Assembly (NCBI GenBank): GCA_020852655.1
Contig: JADZAI010000028.1
Location: 1-64,000, forward strand
Direction: 5' to 3'
DNA length: 64,000 nt
Source of the DNA: Alphaproteobacteria bacterium
GTDB taxonomy: Bacteria; Pseudomonadota; Alphaproteobacteria; Micropepsales; Micropepsaceae
This document shows, piece after piece, positions 8,303-16,586 of the stretch. How positions within the stretch are numbered: position 1 is the first letter of the stretch; each line of letters opens with the position of its first letter. A model generated the notes under the pieces. It did not search any database. It saw nothing but the letters and a program-made list of their open reading frames with translations, and had not been told where the DNA came from. A program made the translations under genes and the position numbers.

Positions 8303-10111
8303 ATGTCCGAGGCAGCAGCGACGTCCAACGGCAACGGGCTGGGTTTCGACCCGGCCGCGCTGAAGGCGAGATACCAGGCCGAGCGCGACAAGCGGCTGCG
8401 CACCGACGGCAACCTGCAATATGTCGAGATTGCCGGCCAATACGCCCACTACCTGGAAGACCCCTATGTTGCCCGCATCGAACGCGCCCCGATGTTCGAC
8501 CAGGTCGAGGTCGTGGTGGTCGGCGGCGGCTTCGGCGGCCTGCTCGCCGGCGCCCGCCTGAAACAGGCCGGCATCGACGACGTCCGCATCATCGAGAAGG
8601 GCGGCGACTTCGGCGGCACCTGGTACTGGAACCGCTATCCCGGCGCCGCCTGCGACATCGAGAGCTACATCTACCTGCCGCTGCTCGAAGAGGTCGGCTA
8701 CATGCCGGTCGAGAAATACACTCGCGCGCCGGAGATCCTGAAGCACTCGAAGGCCATCGGCGAGAAATTCGGCCTCTACAAGGGCGCGATCTTCCAGACC
8801 GAGGTCACCGAAATCCGCTGGGACGAGGCGGCCTCGCGCTGGACGATCAGGACCAACCGCGGCGATGCGCTGAAGGCCCGTTTCGTGGTGCTCGCCTCGG
8901 GCCCGCTGCACCGCCCCAAGCTGCCCGGCATCCCCGGCGTCGAGAGCTTCAAGGGCCATTCGTTCCACACCAGCCGCTGGGACTATGCCTATACGGGCGG
9001 CGACTCGAACGGCAGGCTGACGGGACTGAAGGACAAGGTCGTCGGCATCATCGGCACCGGCGCCACCGCCGTGCAGTGCGTGCCGCATCTGGGGGAAGGC
9101 GCCAGGCAGCTTTACGTCTTCCAGCGCACCCCCTCGTCCATCGATGTCCGCGCCAACACGCCGACCGATCCCGAATGGGTGAAGTCGCTGACGCCGGGCT
9201 GGCAGAAGCGCCGCATGGACAATTTCAACGTCCTCGTCTCCGGCGGCTTCCAGGAAGAAGACCTGGTCTCCGACGGCTGGACCGACATCATCCGCAACCT
9301 CCTGGTGCTCGCCGGCCGCGGCGCCTCGACGCCGCAGGATGCTGCCGAACTCGTCCAGCTCGCGGACTTCAAGAAGATGGAATCGATCCGCGCCCGCGTG
9401 GATTCGATCATCAAGAACCGGCAGACCGCGGAGGCGCTGAAGCCCTGGTACAACCAGTTCTGCAAGCGTCCCTGCTTCCACGACGACTATCTGGCGACCT
9501 TCAACCGCCCGAACGTCGAACTGGTCGACACCAACGGCAAGGGCGTCGAGCGCATCACCGAAGATGCGATCGTCGCCAACGGCAAGGCATACAAGATCGA
9601 CTGCCTCGTCTACGCGACGGGCTTCGAGGTCGGCACGACCTACAGCCACCGCGCCAACATGGAACTCCACGGCCGCGACGGCGTCACGCTGACCGAGAAG
9701 TGGAAGGACGGCGCGGCGACGCTGCACGGCATGCACGTCAGCGGCTTCCCCAACGCCTTCATCATCGGCAACACGCAGTCCGGCTTCACCGCCAACTTCC
9801 CGCACATGATCGACGAGCAGTCGCAGCATATCGCCTACATCCTGAAGCAGGCGGGCGAGCGTCAGGCGACCGTGGTCGAGGCGACGCCGGAGGCCGAAGC
9901 CGCCTGGGTCGACGAGATCATGCAGAAGGCGATCATGCGGCAGAAATTCGCCGAGGAATGCACGCCGGGCTACTATAACAACGAAGGCCAGCCCTCACCC
10001 GCCGCCGTGCGCAACGGCAGCTACGGCGCCGGACCGATCGCCTTCGTAAAGCTGCTGGAAACCTGGCGCGACGACGGCAGCCTGCCGGGGCTAAGCCTCT
10101 CGCGCGGTTAA
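8303..10111 (+). CDS. Baeyer-Villiger-type flavin monooxygenase
   Basis: 602 residues, with strong ribosome site GGGGAAGGGG. An N-terminal extension of ~65 residues precedes the FAD Rossmann motif VVGGGFGGLLAGARL. GGTWYWNRYPGAACD is the family signature. The Baeyer-Villiger fingerprint is present as FKGHSFHTSRWDY (FxGxxxHxxxW). The second Rossmann motif GIIGTGATAVQ binds NADPH, and YATGF appears near the C-terminus. Such enzymes insert oxygen next to a ketone to give esters or lactones. With the hydrolase (6252-7400) and GMC dehydrogenase nearby, a ketone or terpenoid degradation route is a reasonable guess. Length and long N-terminus fit the cyclopentadecanone/cyclohexanone-type branch rather than short flavin monooxygenases. 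Confidence 0.92.
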   Translation: MSEAAATSNGNGLGFDPAALKARYQAERDKRLRTDGNLQYVEIAGQYAHYLEDPYVARIERAPMFDQVEVVVVGGGFGGLLAGARLKQAGIDDVRIIEKGGDFGGTWYWNRYPGAACDIESYIYLPLLEEVGYMPVEKYTRAPEILKHSKAIGEKFGLYKGAIFQTEVTEIRWDEAASRWTIRTNRGDALKARFVVLASGPLHRPKLPGIPGVESFKGHSFHTSRWDYAYTGGDSNGRLTGLKDKVVGIIGTGATAVQCVPHLGEGARQLYVFQRTPSSIDVRANTPTDPEWVKSLTPGWQKRRMDNFNVLVSGGFQEEDLVSDGWTDIIRNLLVLAGRGASTPQDAAELVQLADFKKMESIRARVDSIIKNRQTAEALKPWYNQFCKRPCFHDDYLATFNRPNVELVDTNGKGVERITEDAIVANGKAYKIDCLVYATGFEVGTTYSHRANMELHGRDGVTLTEKWKDGAATLHGMHVSGFPNAFIIGNTQSGFTANFPHMIDEQSQHIAYILKQAGERQATVVEATPEAEAAWVDEIMQKAIMRQKFAEECTPGYYNNEGQPSPAAVRNGSYGAGPIAFVKLLETWRDDGSLPGLSLSRG

Positions 10112-10129
10112 TCGCCGCGCGACATCGCT

Positions 10130-10157
10130 CGCCGTGAGGTTGACGCGCCTCACGGCG
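10130..10157 (+). terminator. GC-rich stem-loop after the monooxygenase gene
   Basis: CGCCGTGAGG (10130-10139) pairs perfectly with CCTCACGGCG (10148-10157) around an 8-base loop, 19 bases after the monooxygenase stop. No U-run follows, so it is either a Rho-assisted or weak terminator or an RNA-stabilising hairpin. Confidence 0.5.
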
Positions 10158-10159
10158 AA

Positions 10160-10173
10160 GTGATCCGGATCAC
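10160..10173. promoter_or_regulatory. CRP/FNR-type site candidate upstream of the exporter operon
   Basis: GTGATCCGGATCAC is a perfect 14-base palindrome containing TGAT-N4-ATCA, the core shared by FNR/FixK-type sites. It lies ~70 bases before the first exporter gene. A near-identical site occurs at 15625-15638. No CRP/FNR-family gene is in the window. Confidence 0.45.
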
Positions 10174-10242
10174 GGACGCACGGCCCGCTTGCCTGTAAGG
10201 TGAGGCGGTGCACCTTTCGCGCGCCCGCTCCGGCGCCCACCA

Positions 10243-11520
10243 ATGCAGGCAATGAACGATCTGAGCCAGGCCCGGGCGGGCATCGAAGAGACGTTGGGCG
10301 TGGGCCGCAAGAAGCGCTCGCCCTGGCGCAGGCGCCTCATCTGGGGCGGCATCGTCCTGGCCGTCCTTCTTGTCGGCTATTTCTTCCTGGCATCGGGCGG
10401 TGACGACGCCGCCTACAAGACCGAAGCCGTGAAGCGCGGGCCGCTGTCGGTGAAGGTGACGGCGACCGGCACGCTTCAGCCGATCGACCAGGTCGAGGTC
10501 GGCGCCGAGGTTTCCGGCCGCGTGGTCGACGTGAAGGTCGACTTCAACACCCTGGTGAAGAAGAACGACATCCTCGCCCAGATCGACACGACCCAGCTCG
10601 AGGCGCGCCGCGTCCAGACGGAAGCCCAGCTCGCCGCGGCGAAGGCCGGCGTACGCGAGGCGGAAGCCAGCCTCTCCGACGCCAGACGCCGGCTCGACCG
10701 CCTGTCGGACCTGCGCAAGAGCCGCACCGTCAGCCAGCAGGACCTCGACACCGCGCAGGCGAATTACGAGCGCGCCCTCGCCTCGCTCGAAGTCGCCAAG
10801 GCGCAGGTCGCCTTGCAGGAAGCGGCGCTGAAAGTCGCGGTCAGCGACATCGACAAGGCGATCATTCGCGCGCCAATCGACGGCATCGTGCTCTACCGCA
10901 GCATCGAACCCGGCCAGACCGTCGCCGCCTCGTTCGAGACGCCGGTGCTCTTCACCCTCGCCTCCGATATCAAAAAGCTGGAACTGCTTGCCGACATTGA
11001 CGAGGCCGATGTCGGCCAGGTGCAGGAAGGCCAGACCGCGACCTTCACCGTCGACGCCTTCCCGAACCGTACCTTCGACGCACAAATCCGCTCGCTGCGC
11101 AACGCGCCCAAGAAGGACAGCGGCGTTGCCGCCGCCGCAGCGTCGGCCGGCGTCGTCATCTACCAGGGCGAGCTGACGGTGAACAACGAAGCCGGCCTCC
11201 TGAAGCCCGGCATGACGGCAACAGCGGAGATCACCGTGAAGACGGTCGAATCCGCCCTGCTCGTCCCCAACGCGGCGCTGCGTTTCGTGCCCGACGTCGT
11301 CGCGATGCGCGAGGCCACCCAGGCGCAGCCCGAACCGGCCGGCCCGCGCGATCCCTCGGCCGGCCGCGTCTTCGTCGATGAAGGCGGCGCCGAACCGGTG
11401 GAGAAGAAGCTGAAGATCGGCGTCACCGATGGCGCCTTCACCGAAGTGCTCAGCGGCGAGCTCGCGGAAGGCGACATGGTCCTCACCGATCTCGACCGCG
11501 CAGGGTCCGGCGCGCAATAG
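10243..11520 (+). CDS. Periplasmic adaptor protein, MacA/HlyD type
   Basis: 425 residues. A short cytoplasmic N-terminus is followed by one membrane anchor (residues ~27-46). A lipoyl half-motif (GTLQPIDQVEVGAEVSGRV) comes next, then a coiled-coil hairpin rich in Ala, Glu and Arg (~115-205). The second lipoyl half (APIDGIVLYRSIEPGQTV) and a beta-barrel with a membrane-proximal domain follow. This is the layout of MacA-like membrane fusion proteins that bridge an ABC exporter to an outer-membrane channel. Two starts are possible, 10243 and 10252; the latter has GCAGG just upstream. The ATPase gene starts 2 bases after its stop. No TolC gene is present in the window. Confidence 0.9.
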   Translation: MQAMNDLSQARAGIEETLGVGRKKRSPWRRRLIWGGIVLAVLLVGYFFLASGGDDAAYKTEAVKRGPLSVKVTATGTLQPIDQVEVGAEVSGRVVDVKVDFNTLVKKNDILAQIDTTQLEARRVQTEAQLAAAKAGVREAEASLSDARRRLDRLSDLRKSRTVSQQDLDTAQANYERALASLEVAKAQVALQEAALKVAVSDIDKAIIRAPIDGIVLYRSIEPGQTVAASFETPVLFTLASDIKKLELLADIDEADVGQVQEGQTATFTVDAFPNRTFDAQIRSLRNAPKKDSGVAAAAASAGVVIYQGELTVNNEAGLLKPGMTATAEITVKTVESALLVPNAALRFVPDVVAMREATQAQPEPAGPRDPSAGRVFVDEGGAEPVEKKLKIGVTDGAFTEVLSGELAEGDMVLTDLDRAGSGAQ

Positions 11521-11522
11521 CC

Positions 11523-12239
11523 ATGGACGCCGCCCGGCCGGTCCTCGCCTTTCGCAACGTCGCCAAGGTCTACGGCGAGGGCGACGCCGAAGTGCGCGCG
11601 CTCGACGGCGTCGATTTCGAGATCTATCCGGGCGAGTTCGTCGCCGTGATGGGCGCCTCGGGCTCGGGCAAGTCGACCACGCTCAACATCCTCGGCTGCC
11701 TCGACGTGCCGAGTTCCGGCACCTACGACTTCATGGGCGTCCCGGTCGAAACGCTCGACCGCAAGCAGCGCGCCCTGCTGCGGCAGAACTATCTCGGCTT
11801 CGTCTTCCAGGGCTTCAATCTGCTGAAGCGCACGACGGCGCTGGAGAATGTCGAGCTGCCGCTGATCTATCGCGGCACGCCGGCCCGCGAGCGCCGGGCG
11901 CTGGCGGAAGAGGCGCTGCGCCTCGTCGGCCTTGGCGACCGCATGGACCACACCTCGTCCGAACTTTCCGGCGGCCAGCAGCAACGCGTCGCCATCGCCC
12001 GCGCCATCGTGACGAGCCCCGCCGTCATGCTGGCCGACGAGCCGACCGGCAATCTCGACAGCCAGCGCAGCCACGAGATCATGCGCCTCTTCCGCGACCT
12101 CAACGCGAAGCGCGGCATCACCATCATCGTCGTGACGCACGAGGAAGACATCGCCGCCTATTGCCGCCGGCACATCCGCTTCAAGGACGGCAGGATCGCC
12201 TCGGACGACGTCCGCACGCCGGCCGAGGCGGCGTCGTGA
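11523..12239 (+). CDS. ABC transporter ATP-binding protein, MacB/LolD type
   Basis: 238 residues. Walker A is GASGSGKST near residue 43, the Q-loop is in [10 protein letters not shown], the ABC signature is LSGGQQQR, and Walker B is [13 protein letters not shown], followed by the switch histidine in VVTHEED. The sequence is of the MacB/LolD/FtsE group, which power mechanotransmission exporters rather than classic transport. Its stop overlaps the GTG start of the next permease by four bases (GTGA), indicating translational coupling. The ATPase is a separate polypeptide here, whereas in E. coli MacB it is fused to the permease. Confidence 0.93.
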   Translation: MDAARPVLAFRNVAKVYGEGDAEVRALDGVDFEIYPGEFVAVMGASGSGKSTTLNILGCLDVPSSGTYDFMGVPVETLDRKQRALLRQNYLGFVFQGFNLLKRTTALENVELPLIYRGTPARERRALAEEALRLVGLGDRMDHTSSELSGGQQQRVAIARAIVTSPAVMLADEPTGNLDSQRSHEIMRLFRDLNAKRGITIIVVTHEEDIAAYCRRHIRFKDGRIASDDVRTPAEAAS

Positions 12240-13441
12240 TCTTCTCCGGGCTCCGCCTCGCGCTGCGCGAGCTCTGGGCCAACAAGCTGCGCACCTTCCT
12301 CACCTGCCTCGGCATGATCATCGGCGTCGGCGCCGTCATCGCGCTGCTGACGATCGGCGCCGGCGTGTCGTCGTCGATCAACCGCGAGTTCGAATCGATC
12401 GGCCAGAACCTGATCTGGGTATGGGCCGGCGGCGAGCAGCAGCGCGGCGCCGACCGGGCCGCCTCGCGCTTCACCTGGCGCGAGCTCGACATCGTGCGCC
12501 GCACCGTGCCCGGCATCATCGCCGTCGCGCCTTCGGTCGGCGACGGCGCCAGCGTCAAGTTCGGCAATCTCGACGCGCAGACGACCATCATCGGCACGAC
12601 GCCGGATTATTTCGACATCCGCCTGTGGACGCTCGCCTCGGGCCGCCGCTTTTCGCAGGCCGAGTCCGACGCCGGCCGCATGGCCTGCGTCATGGGCAAG
12701 ACGCTGAAGGACAAGCTTTTCGGGGGTTCCGACCCCGTCGGCCAGCGCGTGCGGATCGACGGCGTCGCCTGCGAGGTCGTCGGCCTTCTCGCGCCCAAGG
12801 GCTCCGGCCTCACCGGCAACGACGAGGACGACCGCATCATCCTGCCGCTTCACGCCTATCAGCGCCGCTTCACCGGCGACGAATACATCAACACCCTCCA
12901 GCTCATGGCCGCGAGCAAGGCCGACGTCGCCCGCGTCATCGAAGGCGCGCGCGCGACATTGCGCCAGTTGCGCGGCATCCCGGAGGGCAAGCCGGACGAT
13001 TTCACGATCGAGGACGTGACCTCGTTCGGGCAGGAGGCCAATTCCGTCCTCGGCTACGTCACGCTCTTCGTCGGCGCCGTCGCCTTCATCTCGCTGATCG
13101 TCGGCGGCATCGGCATCATGAACATCATGCTGGTCAGCGTCACCGAGCGGACCCGCGAGATCGGCATCCGCCTCGCCATCGGCGCCCAGGAACGCGACGT
13201 GCTCGCGCAGTTCCTGATCGAGGCCATGACGCTCGCCGTGCTGGGCGGCCTCGTCGGCATCTTCGTCGGACTGGGCATCGCCTATGCCGTCACGGGCGCC
13301 CTCGGCTGGGCCTTCCTGCCGTCGGCGCCGCTGATCCTCGGCGCGACCGCCTTCTCCGCCGTCATCGGCATCGGCTTCGGCTTCTTCCCGGCGCGGCGCG
13401 CGGCGCGGCTCAATCCGATCGAAGCGCTGCGGTTCGAGTAG
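12236..13441 (+). CDS. MacB-type ABC permease (first of two)
   Basis: 401 residues from GTG 12236, overlapping the ATPase stop. It has one N-terminal membrane helix after LRELWANKLRTF, then a large periplasmic MacB_PCD domain (~45-260). Three C-terminal helices carry the FtsX signature, including GGIGIMNIMLVSVTERTREIG. Open frame upstream of 12236 is out of context, because it runs antisense to nothing but overlaps the ATPase in another frame. With adaptor and ATPase it should form a tripartite exporter for peptides, lipoproteins or small amphiphiles; the substrate is not evident. It is paralogous to the next gene. Confidence 0.92.
   Translation: MIFSGLRLALRELWANKLRTFLTCLGMIIGVGAVIALLTIGAGVSSSINREFESIGQNLIWVWAGGEQQRGADRAASRFTWRELDIVRRTVPGIIAVAPSVGDGASVKFGNLDAQTTIIGTTPDYFDIRLWTLASGRRFSQAESDAGRMACVMGKTLKDKLFGGSDPVGQRVRIDGVACEVVGLLAPKGSGLTGNDEDDRIILPLHAYQRRFTGDEYINTLQLMAASKADVARVIEGARATLRQLRGIPEGKPDDFTIEDVTSFGQEANSVLGYVTLFVGAVAFISLIVGGIGIMNIMLVSVTERTREIGIRLAIGAQERDVLAQFLIEAMTLAVLGGLVGIFVGLGIAYAVTGALGWAFLPSAPLILGATAFSAVIGIGFGFFPARRAARLNPIEALRFE
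13100..13203 (+). repeat. Direct repeat copy 1 inside permease 1
   Basis: 104 bases encoding the FtsX signature are repeated at 14302-14405 with only one base difference by eye, synonymous third positions included. A second shared block of 53 identical bases lies at 12290-12342 and 13501-13553. The rest of the two permeases differ widely, which points to local gene conversion or strong constraint. Confidence 0.8.
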
Positions 13442-13446
13442 CGGCG

Positions 13447-14643
13447 ATGAACCGGACGACCATCCGCCTCGCCTTGCGCGAACTCTGGGCGAACAAGCTC
13501 CGCACCTTCCTCACCTGCCTCGGCATGATCATCGGCGTCGGCGCCGTCATCGCCCTCGTCACGATCGGCAACGGCGTCAGCGCCCAGGTGCAGCTCGAGC
13601 TCGAATCCTTCGGCAACAACCTCGTCATGGCCTTCCCCGGCGGACCCGATGCGCGCGGCAAGGGCAGCGACGTGCCCTTCGACAGCGACGACGTCGCCGC
13701 TGTCAGGAACGGCGTACCCGGCATCCTCGACGTCACCGCGGTCGCACAGACATCGGTCCAGGCGACCTATGGCGGTTACAAGGCCGACACCCAGCTCGAG
13801 AGCGGCGAGGCCGCCTATTTCCGCATCGGACTCTGGCGGATGGCCGAGGGCCGCGCCTTCGGCGAATCCGAGATCGGCCGCTCGGTATGTGTGCTCGGCA
13901 AGACGGTGCGCGAGAAGCTCTTCGCCGGCGGCGAGGCCATCGGCAAGCGCATCCGCTTCGGCCGCGTCTCGTGCGACGTCATCGGCGTCCTGAAATCGAA
14001 GGGCAACTCGCTGCTCACCGGCGACCAGGACGATCTCATCGTCATGCCGCTGAAGGCCTTCCAGCGCCGCGTGCAGGGTAACGCCAACATCTTCACGATC
14101 CAGGTCTCGGCCGCGACACGCGAGGACCTGCCGCGCGTCATCGAAGGCGTGCGCCATGCGCTGCGCCAGTCGCGCGGCGTCGGCGCCGACCAGGCCGACA
14201 CCTTCACAGTGCGCGACATCCAGGGCCTCGCGGCGCAGGCGCAGAGCGTCTTCGGCATCGTGACGCTCTTCGTCAGCGCCGTCGCCGGCATCTCGCTGGT
14301 CGTCGGCGGCATCGGCATCATGAACATCATGCTGGTCAGCGTCACCGAGCGGACCCGCGAGATCGGCATCCGCCTCGCCATCGGCGCCCAGGAGCGCGAC
14401 GTGCTGATGCAGTTCCTGACCGAGGCGATGATGCTGTCGACGCTGGGCGGGGTGATCGGGATCGCCTTCGGCCTGGGGATCGCGCTCGTCGGCGTCGCGC
14501 TGATCGGCCTGCCCTATTATCCCTCGCTCGGGATCATCGTCGGCGCGACGCTGTTCTCCGCCGCCTTCGGGATCGGCTTCGGTTTCTTTCCCGCCCGCCG
14601 CGCCGCCAAGCTGAACCCCATAGACGCGCTGCGCTACGAGTAG
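13447..14643 (+). CDS. MacB-type ABC permease (second of two)
   Basis: 398 residues, starting 5 bases after the first permease. It has the same layout: membrane helix, periplasmic MacB_PCD domain, and three-helix FtsX block ending LNPIDALRYE. The periplasmic part is well diverged from the first permease, while two stretches are almost identical at DNA level. One ATPase with two permease genes suggests a heterodimeric MacB-like exporter rather than the usual homodimer; alternatively, each permease pairs with itself. Confidence 0.92.
   Translation: MNRTTIRLALRELWANKLRTFLTCLGMIIGVGAVIALVTIGNGVSAQVQLELESFGNNLVMAFPGGPDARGKGSDVPFDSDDVAAVRNGVPGILDVTAVAQTSVQATYGGYKADTQLESGEAAYFRIGLWRMAEGRAFGESEIGRSVCVLGKTVREKLFAGGEAIGKRIRFGRVSCDVIGVLKSKGNSLLTGDQDDLIVMPLKAFQRRVQGNANIFTIQVSAATREDLPRVIEGVRHALRQSRGVGADQADTFTVRDIQGLAAQAQSVFGIVTLFVSAVAGISLVVGGIGIMNIMLVSVTERTREIGIRLAIGAQERDVLMQFLTEAMMLSTLGGVIGIAFGLGIALVGVALIGLPYYPSLGIIVGATLFSAAFGIGFGFFPARRAAKLNPIDALRYE
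14302..14405 (+). repeat. Direct repeat copy 2 inside permease 2
   Basis: The partner of 13100-13203, differing at a single position (GAG versus GAA for the Glu before Arg-Asp-Val). It encodes the three-helix block signature of the second MacB-type permease. Confidence 0.8.
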
Positions 14644-14649
14644 CGTGCC

Positions 14650-15555
14650 TTACTGGGCGGGCTCGGCCTGGCCGATCTTGATGTCGGCGCCGTCGGAACT
14701 GAGCGTGCCGGTGTAGGCGGCGATCCAGACATCGCCCGAGCCCATCACCGAGACATTGGGATCATGGGCCGTGCCGCCGAAACGGACATCGCCCGAGCCG
14801 GCGATGTCGACGCGGAACGGATTGGCGTTGCCGCCGTCGATGCGGACGTCCCCGGAGCCGGCGACGTCGATGTCGACCTTGCCGCTCACCGACTTCACCG
14901 TGACTTCACCCGAGCCCGCCACGTCGACATTCAGTCCGCCGTTGATGACGCCCATGATGATATCGCCGCCGCCGGCGATCTCGACCGTGGCGTCGCCCGT
15001 GTCGCCGGTCCTGATCGTACCCGAACCGGCGATCGAGGCTTCGACCTTGCCGGTCGCGCGGGCGAGCGAGATATCGCCCGAGCCGGCGATCGCGACCTCG
15101 GCGTCGGTCACTTCGCCGATGCTCGTCTCTCCGCCGGTGGAGTTGAATTCGATCTCAGCCCTGATGTCGCCGACCGTCGCGTCGCCGATGAAGTTTGCGA
15201 CCTTGACCGGCGTGCCCGGGCCGACGGTGACGGTGATGGTGAGATCCTCGGAACTCGCGGACGTCCAGTCCCACATATCGCTCCACCAGTCCTCACCCGA
15301 GCCGTCCATGGAGAGGACCAGCGCATCGCCGGAGGTGGTCATGCGGAGCTTCTGGACCATCTCCTGCGTGCCGTCGACGGCGACGTTCATGCCGCTCGCG
15401 CCGTCCTGCACATTGACGGTGAGGTGGGCGATCAGCGCGTCGATCTGAAGGCGATGCGTCTGAAAGGTCTGGTTCAGTGTCTGCTCGCCGGCCGACGCGG
15501 CAGCGGCGCAGATAATGGCGGCGGGCGCGGCGGCCATCCAGAGACGGGCCTTCAT
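14650..15555 (-). CDS. Exported DUF2807 (head GIN domain) beta-repeat protein
   Basis: 301 residues from the ATG at 15555, preceded by GGAGAG. A signal peptide (MKARLWMAAAPAAIICAAAA) ends near ASAG. The body is a run of short beta-strand repeats. Seven copies of (I/V)AGSGDV-like units, such as IAGSGDI, IAGSGTI, VAGSGEV and VMGSGDV, are spaced about 20 residues apart, as in right-handed beta-helix DUF2807 proteins. It is a predicted periplasmic or surface protein of unknown role; family members are usually auto-transporter-like or stress-associated. It is convergent with the permease operon, 6 bases from its end. Confidence 0.8.
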   Translation of the reverse strand: MKARLWMAAAPAAIICAAAASAGEQTLNQTFQTHRLQIDALIAHLTVNVQDGASGMNVAVDGTQEMVQKLRMTTSGDALVLSMDGSGEDWWSDMWDWTSASSEDLTITVTVGPGTPVKVANFIGDATVGDIRAEIEFNSTGGETSIGEVTDAEVAIAGSGDISLARATGKVEASIAGSGTIRTGDTGDATVEIAGGGDIIMGVINGGLNVDVAGSGEVTVKSVSGKVDIDVAGSGDVRIDGGNANPFRVDIAGSGDVRFGGTAHDPNVSVMGSGDVWIAAYTGTLSSDGADIKIGQAEPAQ

Positions 15556-15584
15556 CGGACTCTCCATGTGACGCCCCTCAACCC

Positions 15585-15609
15585 TTTGTGGGAACGAAGC
15601 TCCCACAAA
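15585..15609 (-). terminator. Stem-loop between two minus-strand genes
   Basis: TTTGTGGGA (15585-15593) pairs perfectly with TCCCACAAA (15601-15609) around a 7-base loop. It lies after the MBL-fold gene stop (15651) and before the DUF2807 start (15555). No clear U-run follows on the minus strand, so termination is probable but not certain. It could instead be a protein-binding dyad. Confidence 0.45.
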
Positions 15610-15624
15610 CCGCGGAAAAGCGCG

Positions 15625-15638
15625 GTGATCCAAATCAC
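15625..15638. promoter_or_regulatory. CRP/FNR-type site candidate
   Basis: GTGATCCAAATCAC holds TGAT-N4-ATCA and shares its outer ten bases with the palindrome at 10160-10173. It is 70 bases upstream of the DUF2807 start, a suitable distance for an activator. Together the two sites suggest that one regulator controls the exporter and this envelope protein. Confidence 0.4.
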
Positions 15639-15650
15639 AGCGGGTTTGAA

Positions 15651-16514
15651 TCAAGCCGCGACGGGCAGCGCCTGACCGGGCCGCAGCACCATGCCCTCGC
15701 GGGCGGCGACGGCTTCGATGCCCATGGCGCGGGCCGCGGCGCTCGCTTCGTGTTCGATCGCCGCCATCGCCGCATCGGTATGCGCCGGATCGTGGTGGAA
15801 CAGCACGAAACGGGGAACGCCCGCCGCCTTTGCGACGGCCAGCCCGGCTTCCCAGGTCGAATGCCCGAAGCCGATCTTCTTCAGATATTCGTTCTCGGTA
15901 TACGAGGTGTCGTAGATGAGCACGTCGGTATCCCGGACGAACGCCACGAGTTCTGCGTCGACTTCGCCGGCGACATGCTCGAGATCGGTGATGTAGCAGG
16001 CCGAGTGGCCTTCGAACTCGATGCGGTAGCCGGTGGCGCCGTTGGGATGGTTCAGCGCCATCGTCTTCAGGACCACGCCGGGCGAGGGGTTCAGCGTCTC
16101 GCCCGCATGGAAGTCGCGGAACTTCACGTCGGCCCGGAAGATGTCGGGATCGATCGGCAGCACGGGCGCCGACATCAGCGTCGACACCGCGTCGCGGGTG
16201 GTTAGCGGGAATTCGAGATGCCCCGACCAGATGTCGAACTTGTTCTCCGGGCAGAACAGCGGCGCGAAGAACGGCAGGCCGCAGATGTGATCGAAATGCG
16301 TGTGCGTCAGGTAGATCGCCGAAACCACCGCGCCGTCGCGCATGAGCTGTTCGCCCAGCGGCCGGATGCCGGTGCCACCGTCGAAGATCAGCAGGCGGCC
16401 GTTGCAACGGACCTCGAGGCACGACGTGTTGCCGCCGTAGCGGGCATAGTCGGGGCCGCCGCAGGCAATCGAGCCGCGCACACCCCAGAAGCGAATGGAG
16501 AATTCCTCGGCCAT
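15651..16514 (-). CDS. MBL-fold metallo-hydrolase
   Basis: 287 residues. The metal-binding motif THTHFDHICGLPFF (~residues 71-84) is the HxHxDH signature. Further ligands are NHPNGATGYR (His), DLEH and the C-terminal FHHDPAHTD. The N-terminal GVRGSIACGGPDYARYGGNTSC is typical of the subgroup related to phosphodiesterase/ribonuclease-Z-like hydrolases and to PqqB-like proteins. A cyclic nucleotide or phosphodiester substrate is possible but unproven. It has no convincing ribosome site, starts 72 bases from the response-regulator stop and may be co-transcribed with that regulator. Confidence 0.85.
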   Translation of the reverse strand: MAEEFSIRFWGVRGSIACGGPDYARYGGNTSCLEVRCNGRLLIFDGGTGIRPLGEQLMRDGAVVSAIYLTHTHFDHICGLPFFAPLFCPENKFDIWSGHLEFPLTTRDAVSTLMSAPVLPIDPDIFRADVKFRDFHAGETLNPSPGVVLKTMALNHPNGATGYRIEFEGHSACYITDLEHVAGEVDAELVAFVRDTDVLIYDTSYTENEYLKKIGFGHSTWEAGLAVAKAAGVPRFVLFHHDPAHTDAAMAAIEHEASAAARAMGIEAVAAREGMVLRPGQALPVAA

Positions 16515-16586
16515 GTCACGCGTGCGCCGGGCCGGAGATGACGTCGGTCGCGAGCGCGGCGCGAGGGGCGAAATCAGACACCTTGA

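Noticed and set aside
10130..10173. Riboswitch between the monooxygenase and exporter genes
   Set aside because: Only one simple stem-loop and one short palindrome are present; no conserved riboswitch core was recognised.
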